Of a DNA stretch of 16,272 bases, positions 1 through 6,490 are shown piece after piece. The number at the start of each line of letters is the position of its first letter. Position 1 is the stretch's first letter. Position numbers and translations under genes: made by a program. The notes below the pieces were generated by a model. That model searched no databases. It had not been told where the DNA came from and saw only the letters and a list, made by a program, of their open reading frames with translations. Origin of the DNA: a bacterium (lineage in GTDB: Bacteria > Verrucomicrobiota > Verrucomicrobiae > Opitutales > Opitutaceae); contig JAJXYI010000640.1 of assembly GCA_021780625.1 (NCBI GenBank), positions 1-16,272 on the forward strand, written 5' to 3'.

Positions 1-130
1 CGGAGGGCGATCCCAGGAATCGACCCACGGTATCCAGGACGTGGTGACGGAGCCCGGATGGACAGGGCCTCGTGTCGCGGATGGTGGCGGGTGTGGCCAT
101 GGTGGGGTCGGGCGGGGGAGGAGCGATCAT
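1..130 (-). CDS. Possible partial CDS behind nirK, function unknown
   Basis: An open minus-strand frame starts at an ATG (complement of 128-130), 17 bases beyond the nirK stop. It runs without a stop for 43 codons to the left window edge. A GGGAG motif lies about 5 bases before the ATG, which is one of the better ribosome-binding sites here. The visible protein begins MIAPPPPDPT and continues with an Arg/His/Cys-containing stretch around RDTRPCPSGLRHH. I do not recognise a family. The close spacing would put it in an operon with nirK. The alternative is chance: stop codons are rare in DNA this GC-rich, so a 43-codon open frame is weak evidence. A second in-frame ATG sits at base 100. Confidence 0.35.
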   Translation of the reverse strand, partial: MIAPPPPDPTMATPATIRDTRPCPSGLRHHVLDTVGRFLGSPS

Positions 131-137
131 GCGCTCC
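120..137. other. Short inverted repeat after nirK
   Basis: The arms GGAGCG (120-125) and CGCTCC (132-137) are separated by 6 bases, just beyond the nirK stop. There is no T-run after it on the minus strand, so it does not look like a complete intrinsic terminator. It overlaps the ribosome-binding site and ATG of the possible downstream gene, so it could equally be a hairpin over that start, or chance. Confidence 0.25.
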
Positions 138-147
138 CGCGGGCGGG

Positions 148-1737
148 TCACTGAGTTGCGTTGCGGATCTCGTGCACGCGGGCTGGGGTGAGGTTGCCTC
201 CGGGGTTGCCCCAGGAGTTGAGGACGAAGGTGAGCACGTCGGCCACCTGCTGGTCGCTCAATTGCGACTGGGCGGGCATGATGTTGTTGAACGCTTTTCC
301 GTTCACGGTGACCGGGCCGGTGAGGCCGTGGGTGACGATCCGGGCGGCGCGTTCAGGATTGGCCTTGAGAAAATCGGAACCCGCGAGCGGGGGGAAGAGA
401 GTGGGCAGGCCCTGGCCGTTGGGCTGGTGACAGGCGAAGCAGATCTGGTTGAAGACGACGCGGCCGCGGTTGACCTGGGCCAGCACGGGGGAAGGCAGGG
501 CGGGTGTCGCAGGTGCATTGACGATGGCGGAAACGGGCTGGGGGGCGGGACCGCTGCTGTGAAAGAGCGTGTAGGAAACCTTGCCTGAATAGACGTTCCG
601 GTTTTCGGGACCGCTGACCTTCAACATGCCGAGAGCGCCCTGATTGAAGGCGCGGGAGAGTGCGTGGTCGACGAGCAGGTAGGTGCCGGGCACCTTGACC
701 CGAAACTCGACGACGGTCGCGGAGCCGGGCGGGACGGTCGTGGTCTGCACGTCCTCAAGTGGGTGGCCGAAGGTGCCGTCCGGATACACGCGGTCGAAGA
801 TCTCGCCGATGATGTGGAAGGAGGAGGTGAGGTTGGGGCCGCCGACTCCGAAATAGATGCGCACGCGGTCGCCAACCTTGGCGGTCAGGGCGCCGGCGCC
901 GGTGAGGGCACCGACGGAGCCGTTGAACAGCACGTAGGTTGGCCGCTCATCGATGGACTTGGCGGCATCGAACGACTGGAGCCCGGGATCCCCGTAGGCG
1001 CCGGTCGTGTAGAAATCACCCTGCATCACGTAGTACTCCTTGTCGACGGGAGGCAGACCGCCCTTGGGCTCGACGAGGACCATGCCGTACATGCCATTGC
1101 CGATGTGCATGGGGACGGGGGCAGTGGCGCAGTGGTACACGTAGAGCCCGGGCTTGAGTGCGCGGAACATGAACTCGGAGCTGTGCCCGGGTGCCGTGAA
1201 CGAGGCGACGGCGCCGCCGCCGGGGCCGGTCACGGCGTGCATGTCGATGTTGTGGGGCAGCTTTGAAGTCGGGCTGTTCTCGAGGTGGAAATCGATGAGA
1301 TCCCCCTCGCGAACGCGCAGAAAGGAACCGGGCACCGTGCCCCCGAAGGTCCAGAAGGTGTAGAGCGTGCCGTCGGCGATTGGCCTCACGATTTCGCGGA
1401 CCTCCAGGTGGACGACGACGCGGGCCGGATAATCGCGTTTGATCGGCGGAGGGACGAAGGGCGGCGAGGTGAGCACGGCCTCCTCGACGGGAAGGGATGC
1501 GAGTTCCGGAGGGAGCTGAAAGGCGCGTGGAGAGGAGGGGTCGTCGTCCGCACGCGCGACGAGCGGAAGACAGGCGGCGAGCGCGAGGGCGAGCCCCGCG
1601 ATCACGGTCGGCAAGCCCGCCGGTGCGCGAGGTGCCGCGCGATGGCGGGAAAGGCGAGGGAGCGGGGTGTCGACGGGGGCAATTGCCTCGCTGCTTGCCT
1701 GGATAATCTGCGAGGGGATGCAGTGGAAGGGCTTCAT
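148..1737 (-). CDS. nirK: Copper nitrite reductase NirK with fused C-terminal cytochrome c
   Basis: This is a copper-containing nitrite reductase (nitrite to nitric oxide, periplasmic, denitrification) of 529 aa; classical two-domain NirK is about 340-380 aa. An Ala/Leu-rich signal segment ends near ARADDD (about residue 63). Two cupredoxin domains follow. The type 1 copper ligands are His162, Cys203, His211 and Met216, in PHNIDMH and [14 protein letters not shown]. The type 2 ligands are His167, His202 and His358. The catalytic pair is Asp165 and His308 (SSFHIIGE). A Pro/Ala linker (about 397-420) leads to a class I cytochrome c domain with CFACH at 433-437 and probable axial Met487. This resembles known haem-c-tethered NirKs that shuttle electrons internally. 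The open frame extends to a TTG at 1827, but I chose the ATG at 1737 because the FNR-like box at 1780-1793 would otherwise be inside the gene. No Shine-Dalgarno sequence is evident. Confidence 0.95.
   Translation of the reverse strand: MKPFHCIPSQIIQASSEAIAPVDTPLPRLSRHRAAPRAPAGLPTVIAGLALALAACLPLVARADDDPSSPRAFQLPPELASLPVEEAVLTSPPFVPPPIKRDYPARVVVHLEVREIVRPIADGTLYTFWTFGGTVPGSFLRVREGDLIDFHLENSPTSKLPHNIDMHAVTGPGGGAVASFTAPGHSSEFMFRALKPGLYVYHCATAPVPMHIGNGMYGMVLVEPKGGLPPVDKEYYVMQGDFYTTGAYGDPGLQSFDAAKSIDERPTYVLFNGSVGALTGAGALTAKVGDRVRIYFGVGGPNLTSSFHIIGEIFDRVYPDGTFGHPLEDVQTTTVPPGSATVVEFRVKVPGTYLLVDHALSRAFNQGALGMLKVSGPENRNVYSGKVSYTLFHSSGPAPQPVSAIVNAPATPALPSPVLAQVNRGRVVFNQICFACHQPNGQGLPTLFPPLAGSDFLKANPERAARIVTHGLTGPVTVNGKAFNNIMPAQSQLSDQQVADVLTFVLNSWGNPGGNLTPARVHEIRNATQ
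151..477 (-). repeat. Haem-c domain repeat, copy A (3' end of nirK)
   Basis: This stretch encodes the last 109 residues of NirK and is a direct repeat of 1993-2319, in the same orientation. The protein copies align without gaps, with 80 of 109 residues identical by my count. Identity is high at the DNA level too, for example around the segment encoding [14 protein letters not shown]. It reads as a domain duplication or fusion, not a mobile element: no terminal repeats flank it. Confidence 0.85.
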
Positions 1738-1744
1738 GGGAGAC

Positions 1745-1793
1745 GTGCGCAAAGGTAGCCCATTGTGTGGTCTGGCGCCTTGACCTGGATCAA
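1745..1793 (-). promoter_or_regulatory. FNR/DNR-like box and candidate class II promoter of nirK
   Basis: TTGACCTGGATCAA at 1780-1793 matches the FNR/CRP-family anaerobic consensus TTGAT-N4-ATCAA at nine of ten fixed positions. On the minus strand it reads TTGAT-CCAG-GTCAA. Its centre is 49.5 bases before the nirK ATG. Putting the centre at -41.5, the usual class II position, gives a start site near 1745, and TACCTT (complement of 1752-1757) then falls exactly at -12 to -7. The 5' leader would be only about 7 bases long. Low oxygen (FNR type) or nitric oxide (DNR/NnrR type) is the likely signal; the sequence cannot tell which. Confidence 0.7.
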
Positions 1794-1916
1794 CCTGTCT
1801 CGAAGCTCGCGGATAATTCAATCGCAATAGGATATTTAGCTCTGGGAATCGGCTTCGCGTGGATTCCTGCGGTGTCCGCGAGCCAGGCAGTCGTGCGGAT
1901 CCCGGACTGCGAGGAC

Positions 1917-1952
1917 AAAAAAACGTCTGCCGCGTGATGCGCGGCAGACGTT
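1917..1952 (-). terminator. Intrinsic terminator of the small cytochrome c gene
   Basis: A perfect 13-bp stem is formed by AACGTCTGCCGCG (1922-1934) and its complement (1940-1952), with a 5-base loop. The A-run at 1917-1923 on the plus strand becomes a T-run after the stem on the minus strand. It begins 38 bases beyond the stop of the cytochrome c gene. It separates that transcript from nirK, which agrees with nirK having its own promoter. Confidence 0.9.
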
Positions 1953-1989
1953 GGAGGGGGGAGAGCGCGGGAGAGGGGGCCGCGGCGCG

Positions 1990-2502
1990 TCAGCCCTTGT
2001 GCGTGCGCAGCTCGTGCACGCTGGCGGCGGTGAAATGGCCGCCGGAGTTGCCCCAGGAATTGAGGACGAAGGTGAGCACGTCGGCGACTTGCTCGTCGCT
2101 AAGCTGCTGCTGGGAGGGCATCGCGCTGTTGAATTGCTTGCCGTTGACGGTGACGGGGCCGACCAGGCCGTGGGTGACGATCCAGACGGCGCGATCGGGA
2201 TCGGCCTTCAGGAAATCGGATTTCGCCAGCGGCGGAAAGAGATGGGGCATGCCCAGGCCATTGTGCTGATGGCAGGCAAAGCATATTTGGTTGAACACCT
2301 TTCGACCGCGCTTGATTTGCGCGGCTGACGCGGGACCCTGGTCCTGCGGGCTGGTGGCGGCCAGTCCCCTGACAGGGACTGACAGCGCTGCGAGCGCGAG
2401 GATGACGGATAGGAGGAGGGGGAAGCGGCGGGTACGCGCGGAGGGACTAATGCCTCGATCGGAGCGGGGCTCGCGCCCCGTTTCGGTGGATTCAGGTTTC
2501 AT
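1990..2502 (-). CDS. Small periplasmic cytochrome c, paralogue of the NirK haem domain
   Basis: This is a 170-aa class I cytochrome c. The N-terminus is charged and followed by a hydrophobic segment (about residues 27-47, FPLLLSVILALAALSVPVRG), a signal peptide or anchor. The haem motif CFACH is at 74-78, with His78 proximal and Met128 (SAMPS) the likely distal ligand. Residues 62-170 align without gaps to the NirK C-terminal domain at about 73% identity. It is likely an electron carrier in the periplasm, perhaps feeding NirK or another terminal reductase; this is inferred from adjacency and similarity. I chose the ATG at 2502 over the in-frame TTG at 2526. It has its own terminator and is transcribed separately from nirK. 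No FNR-like box was found upstream. Confidence 0.88.
   Translation of the reverse strand: MKPESTETGREPRSDRGISPSARTRRFPLLLSVILALAALSVPVRGLAATSPQDQGPASAAQIKRGRKVFNQICFACHQHNGLGMPHLFPPLAKSDFLKADPDRAVWIVTHGLVGPVTVNGKQFNSAMPSQQQLSDEQVADVLTFVLNSWGNSGGHFTAASVHELRTHKG
1993..2319 (-). repeat. Haem-c domain repeat, copy B (small cytochrome c gene)
   Basis: This is the second copy of the 109-codon haem-c module that ends nirK (151-477). It includes the distinctive tail after the cytochrome fold (NSWGN.GG....VHE.R), so the duplicated unit reaches almost to both stop codons. The differences cluster at the two ends and in the surface loop before the distal Met. Confidence 0.85.
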
Positions 2503-2735
2503 TGTTCGCGGGTACCATACAGACAATTTCCGATTTCGCCTGTATCCGCTGCAAATTACGCGTCACCCCGCCCCTGTCCCGGGTAGTATTTGGCGGTTAG
2601 TTGATCCGCCGGCTAATGATAGTTATGTAATCAAAATCCAATGACTAATGGAAGCAGCGGCCGGAGCGGGGGGCGTCGGGGCGATCGGCCTGGCAGGCTT
2701 GGGTAAGTACTTGCTGCGAACCGGGGGTCGTCTGC

Positions 2736-4139
2736 TCAGTCGAAGATGCGGCCCCGGTTGAAACGCCAGAGCGCGACGGCCATGATGATCGCCGAGATTG
2801 CCGCCAGGGCGCCCAGGGTTGGCAGGATGTCCCCCAGGGATTGGCCCGCCCAGAGCACGTCGGTGAATCCCTCGACGGACCAGTAGACCACCGTGAGGTG
2901 GCTGATCTTCTGGATAAACGCGGGCATGAAGCTGACGGGGAACCAGGCCCCGCCAATGGCGCTCATCGTGAGCACGAGGAAGGTGGTGAGTCCCTGAGCG
3001 GCGCCCTGGGTGGGTGAGACGGCGGCGATGAGCATGCCGAATGCGGAGCAGGCAGCCGCGGCGCAGAGGCTGACGACGAGGAGCGGAATCAGGTGCTGCC
3101 ACAGGCCGAGGTCGTACATGAGATGGCCGGCCACGAAAAGGACGACGAGCTGCAGGAGTCCGAGGACGACCCCGAACAGGAACTTCGCGCCAAGAATCTG
3201 ACCGCGTGTCACCGGGCCGGAGAGAAGACGCTGAAAGAGGCCGGCCTTCTTTTCGTCGAACAGCGAGGTGGAGGAACCGCTGGCCGCGAACAGCAGGAAC
3301 ATGATTGCGTACCCGCCGACGAGGCGCGCGGCCATGGGGTTCTTCACGTCCTTGCCGGCAACCTGTTCGGTCTCGATGTGGATGATGCGGGTGAAGGCAT
3401 CGCCGACCGCGGAGGTCGCCTTCTTGGCGTCCGGGGAGGGGGTGCCTGGAGTGGAAGCTGGGTCGAGCGTGCGGAGCGCGGGGTCGTGGGGCTTGGGCTC
3501 GTCGGTGGCGATTCCGAAACCACCGGCCTCGATATTGTGAAAAATCCTATTTCGGTCGCCGCCGAAGGTATCGGCGATGGAGTCGGCGAGGTGGCGGTTG
3601 AAGGCCTCGAGGCGGGGGCCTCCCACGAAGCGCCGGGCGGACTTCTGGAGCGAGCGGCCGAGCAGGGTCGGCACGTTGGAGAAGATGGTCTTTTGAAGGA
3701 CTCCGTTGACGGTCTGCGTCTCGACCTCGTTGCGCGGGTTGCTGAGAAATTTCAGATGGATGCCGAAGCCCTCGTCGGGGATGAGATCCCTGGGGATGAT
3801 CAAGGCGAACCGGTAGGCGTTGTTGTGGAGGGCGGCGCGCACGTCGGCCTCGGTGAGAGGGCGGGGCTGGCCGTGGGGGTCGTGGGTCGTGGTGATGACG
3901 TGGAAGGTCTTCTCGGCCTTCAGCGCGTTGACCAGGTCGAGGGCGCCCGGGTCGCTGCTGAGATTGACGACGGCGAGGTCGATGCCCGTGGGGCCCGCGT
4001 CGCCGGTTTTGTTGAGTCCGAAGACGAAGCCGAAGATGTAGATCAGCACCATCGGCACGAGGAACGTGATGATCACAGCGGCGCGATCGCGCCAGAAATT
4101 GAGAAAATCCTTTCGGAAGAGAACGAGAAGGTTGCGCAT
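2736..4139 (-). CDS. ABC-2 type transporter permease
   Basis: This is the membrane subunit of an ABC-2 exporter (YhhJ/NatB/DrrB-like), 467 aa. The N-terminal cytoplasmic stretch MRNLLVLFRKDFLNFWRDR precedes TM1 (about 21-42). A large extracytoplasmic domain (about 43-270) follows, with a Pro/Thr-rich spacer near 218-240. Five further membrane segments come after it, starting at ARLVGGYAIMFLLF. The cytoplasmic coupling loop FQRLLSGPVTRGQILGAKFL is typical of the family. The gene follows its ATPase by 19 bases and is surely cotranscribed. The substrate is unknown. The long loop resembles exporters that take lipids, drugs or ions or that work with an HlyD-type partner; no such partner gene is nearby. 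The protein ends NRGRIFD with no obvious terminator behind it. Confidence 0.92.
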   Translation of the reverse strand: MRNLLVLFRKDFLNFWRDRAAVIITFLVPMVLIYIFGFVFGLNKTGDAGPTGIDLAVVNLSSDPGALDLVNALKAEKTFHVITTTHDPHGQPRPLTEADVRAALHNNAYRFALIIPRDLIPDEGFGIHLKFLSNPRNEVETQTVNGVLQKTIFSNVPTLLGRSLQKSARRFVGGPRLEAFNRHLADSIADTFGGDRNRIFHNIEAGGFGIATDEPKPHDPALRTLDPASTPGTPSPDAKKATSAVGDAFTRIIHIETEQVAGKDVKNPMAARLVGGYAIMFLLFAASGSSTSLFDEKKAGLFQRLLSGPVTRGQILGAKFLFGVVLGLLQLVVLFVAGHLMYDLGLWQHLIPLLVVSLCAAAACSAFGMLIAAVSPTQGAAQGLTTFLVLTMSAIGGAWFPVSFMPAFIQKISHLTVVYWSVEGFTDVLWAGQSLGDILPTLGALAAISAIIMAVALWRFNRGRIFD

Positions 4140-4158
4140 GGGGGCGGGGGTGTCGGAG

Positions 4159-5076
4159 TCACTCGCGCAGCGTGCGCCCGGTCAGGTGGAGGAACAGGTT
4201 TTCGAGCGAAGGGCGGTGGGTGACGAAGATCCGCGGGGAGAGCCCGGCGGCCTCGGTGAGGGAGAAGAAGGCGGACAGGGGGTAGTTGGCGTGGGGGCGG
4301 AAGCGATGGGTGTCGCCGTCACGGATGAGCACGCCGTTGGGAGCGAGGCGTTCGAGGATCGCGGCGGTGGAGTCGTTGGACGGGAAGCTGATCTCGTCCT
4401 CGAAGGGGAGCCGGGTGAGGAGGCCGTCGAGTGTGTCCAGGGCGAGGATACGTCCGTGGTCGATGATGCCGATGCGGCTGCAGAGGCGTTCGGCCTCTTC
4501 CATGTAATGCGTCGAATAGATGATGGTCGTTCCCGCGCGGTTGAGCTTGAGCAGGTGTTCGAAGATGGCGTTGCGCGACTGGGGGTCGACGCCGACGGTG
4601 GGTTCGTCGCAAAGCAGCAGCCTGGGGCGGTGGAGGAGGGCGGCGACGAGGTTGAGGCGTCGCTGCATGCCGCCGGAGAACGTCGACACCGGGGCGTGCC
4701 GCCTTTCGGTGAGCTGGGCCATGTCGAGCGCCTCCTCGATCCGGGAGGACAGCTCCCGGCCGCGCAGCCCGTGGAGTTGGCCGAAGATGCGGAGGTTTTG
4801 GAGGGCGGTCAGATCGCTATAGAGGGCGAGCGCCTGGGGCACCAGGCCGATGGTTTCGCGAGCCTTGCGAGTTTGGGGGCCGAGTGGTGTGCCGTCGAGG
4901 GCGAGGGAGCCGGAGTCGGCTGCGCGGAGGCCCGCGACGAGCGACATGAGCGTGGATTTTCCCGCCCCGTTCGGACCCAGCAGGCCGAAGAAATCGCCAT
5001 CTTCGATGGTGAGCGTCACGCCGTCGAGCGCGGTCAGGGATCCGTAGCGCTTGGTGGTGGATTGGAGGGTGAGCAT
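4159..5076 (-). CDS. ABC transporter ATP-binding protein
   Basis: This is a 305-aa nucleotide-binding subunit of an ABC-2 exporter. It has Walker A GPNGAGKS (34-41), a Q-loop near VPQ (79-81), signature FSGGMQ (133-138), Walker B LLLCDEP (153-159) and an H-loop His190 in STHYMEEAERL. After about residue 215 it has a C-terminal extension of the kind seen in CcmA/DrrA/NatA proteins, ending LENLFLHLTGR. It powers the permease encoded 19 bases downstream. The signature starts with Phe where Leu is usual, a common harmless variant. No clear Shine-Dalgarno sequence precedes the ATG. The gap to the upstream threonine aldolase gene (158 bases) may hold its promoter, but I could not pick one confidently. 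Confidence 0.95.
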   Translation of the reverse strand: MLTLQSTTKRYGSLTALDGVTLTIEDGDFFGLLGPNGAGKSTLMSLVAGLRAADSGSLALDGTPLGPQTRKARETIGLVPQALALYSDLTALQNLRIFGQLHGLRGRELSSRIEEALDMAQLTERRHAPVSTFSGGMQRRLNLVAALLHRPRLLLCDEPTVGVDPQSRNAIFEHLLKLNRAGTTIIYSTHYMEEAERLCSRIGIIDHGRILALDTLDGLLTRLPFEDEISFPSNDSTAAILERLAPNGVLIRDGDTHRFRPHANYPLSAFFSLTEAAGLSPRIFVTHRPSLENLFLHLTGRTLRE

Positions 5077-5200
5077 GGAGCTGGGCCTTTTGGCGTGGAA
5101 GGAATCGAACGGAAACAGTAACTCCGAAGGCGGGGGCTAGTTACCGAATATCCGCAGGCTCGATTCCAACCTCGCGATGCGCGGGGGTGGGGGCAAATCC

Positions 5201-5234
5201 AAAAGGGTGGCGCCGCCCAGTGGCGCCTGGCGGC
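5201..5234 (-). terminator. Weak candidate terminator after the threonine aldolase gene
   Basis: Two alternative GC-rich stems lie directly behind the stop: GGCGCC (5209-5214) with GGCGCC (5222-5227), and GCCGCC (5212-5217) with GGCGGC (5229-5234). On the minus strand they are followed by a short TTTT (complement of 5201-5204). The stem is short and the T-run is brief, so termination here is only possible. Confidence 0.35.
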
Positions 5235-6314
5235 TTATTTGAGCTCCGCCAGCTCCGATTTCAGGTCGAGCACGAAACGACGGACCGTGTCTTCGGAAGT
5301 GGCCCAGGAACACATCAGCCGGTATCCGCTCGCACCGATGAACCCGTAAAAATGCCAGCCGCGACGGTGCAGGCCGTCGGCGACGGGTTTGGGCAGTTCG
5401 ACGAAGAGTGCGTTGACCTCGGGCTCGGCCTGGAATCGCAGGTGGGGCAGGTCTCGAAGGGCCGCGGTGAGCTTTGCGGTCATCGCGTTGGCATGGGTGG
5501 CGTGACGCAGCCACGCGCCGTCGCGGAGCATGCCGACCCACTGGGCGCAGTGGAGGCGCATTTTGGAGGCGAGCTGCCCGGCTTGCTTGCAGCGGTAATC
5601 GAATTCGTGTGCGAGCTTGGGATTGAAGAAAACGACGGCCTCGGTGGTCATCATTCCGTTCTTGGTGCCGCCGAAGCACAGGACGTCGACGCCCGCGCGC
5701 CAGGTGAAGTCGGCAGGCGAGGTTCCGCTGCGTGCCTGCAGGGCGGCGGCGGCGTTGGAGAAGCGTGCTCCGTCCATGTGCACCGCGAGCCCGTGGCGCT
5801 TGGCGGCGGCGGTCAGCGCCCGAATTTCCTCGAGCGTGTAGACCGTGCCCCACTCGGTGGACTGCGTGAGGGAGAGCACGCGGGGTTTTGGGAAATGGAT
5901 GTCGGTGCGCTTCAGGATCAGGCGCTCGACGTCCTCGGGAAGCAGTTTCCCGTTGGGCCCTGAGGCGACCAGGAGTTTGGTGCCGTTGGAGAAAAATTCG
6001 GGCGCACCGCATTCGTCGGTCTCGATGTGGGCGAAATCGTGGCAAATCACGCTGTGGTAGCTCTGGCACAGCGAGGCGAGCGCGAGCGAATTGGCCGAGG
6101 TGCCGTTGAACACGAAATACACCTCGGCGTCGGGCTTCTCGAACACCTCGCGGATGAGATCGCACGCGCGGCGGGTCCATTCGTCATTGCCGTAGCTGGT
6201 GACGCAGCCGCGGTTGGCCTCCTCGAGGGCCTCCCAGGCCTCGGGACAGATGCCTGCGGTGTTGTCGCTGGCGAAGGTGCAATCGTGGGTGGAGGGGGGC
6301 GGAAGACGTGACAT
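5235..6314 (-). CDS. ltaE: Low-specificity L-threonine aldolase
   Basis: This is a PLP-dependent fold-type I enzyme of 359 aa that splits L-threonine or L-allo-threonine to glycine and acetaldehyde in the cytoplasm. The N-terminal SDNTAG (16-21) and SYGND (40-44) segments are typical of the family. FNGTSANSLAL (69-79) forms the phosphate-binding region. HMDGARFSNA (179-188) carries the Asp181 that contacts the PLP nitrogen. Lys218 in FGGTKNG is the Schiff-base lysine. The length is normal for the family. The N-terminal extension before SDNTAG is short, so the ATG at 6314 is satisfactory although no Shine-Dalgarno is visible. The gene faces away from the phospholipase gene across a 176-base intergenic region. 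A related beta-eliminating lyase cannot be excluded on substrate grounds. Confidence 0.92.
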   Translation of the reverse strand: MSRLPPPSTHDCTFASDNTAGICPEAWEALEEANRGCVTSYGNDEWTRRACDLIREVFEKPDAEVYFVFNGTSANSLALASLCQSYHSVICHDFAHIETDECGAPEFFSNGTKLLVASGPNGKLLPEDVERLILKRTDIHFPKPRVLSLTQSTEWGTVYTLEEIRALTAAAKRHGLAVHMDGARFSNAAAALQARSGTSPADFTWRAGVDVLCFGGTKNGMMTTEAVVFFNPKLAHEFDYRCKQAGQLASKMRLHCAQWVGMLRDGAWLRHATHANAMTAKLTAALRDLPHLRFQAEPEVNALFVELPKPVADGLHRRGWHFYGFIGASGYRLMCSWATSEDTVRRFVLDLKSELAELK

Positions 6315-6490
6315 GGTGTCGGATTGGATGGGGATGCTTCCGTGGCGACGCGCCCCGGAGGCAGTGTTGTCGATGAAACAGCACTACGGGACAGATGGGG
6401 CGGGTGTCAAAGGGAGCCGCATCGTTCCCTCGGAGGCGCGGATGCTTGGTTGCTCTCGCGCGGAGCGGCATTGCCCGCCACAGTGTGACC
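6315..6490. other. Divergent intergenic region between ltaE and the phospholipase gene
   Basis: This 176-base stretch must hold promoters for both flanking genes. The one plus-strand pair I could pick, TTGTCG (6367-6372) with ACAGAT 18 bases later, is a poor match to sigma-70 elements. An upstream in-frame extension of the phospholipase frame begins at 6395 but lacks a signal peptide and any coding look. I see no operator, repeat or RNA structure that stands out. Confidence 0.4.

Noticed and set aside
2616..2635. TGAT-N9-ATCA dyad upstream of the small cytochrome gene, considered as a second FNR-like site
   Set aside because: The spacing between half-sites is wrong for the FNR/DNR family, and the site lies over 100 bases before the ATG; only the ATCAA half matches.
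2527..2735. Possible small RNA or gene between the cytochrome c and ABC permease genes
   Set aside because: Only short imperfect stems (4-5 bp) are visible, no convincing start/stop frame with a ribosome site, and no T-run. It most likely holds the cytochrome promoter and the end of the ABC transcript.
3093..5121. Two long plus-strand frames opposite the ABC transporter genes
   Set aside because: Both are Gly/Glu/Val-rich mirror translations of the permease and ATPase genes, with no recognisable domains; the minus-strand genes have full motif sets.
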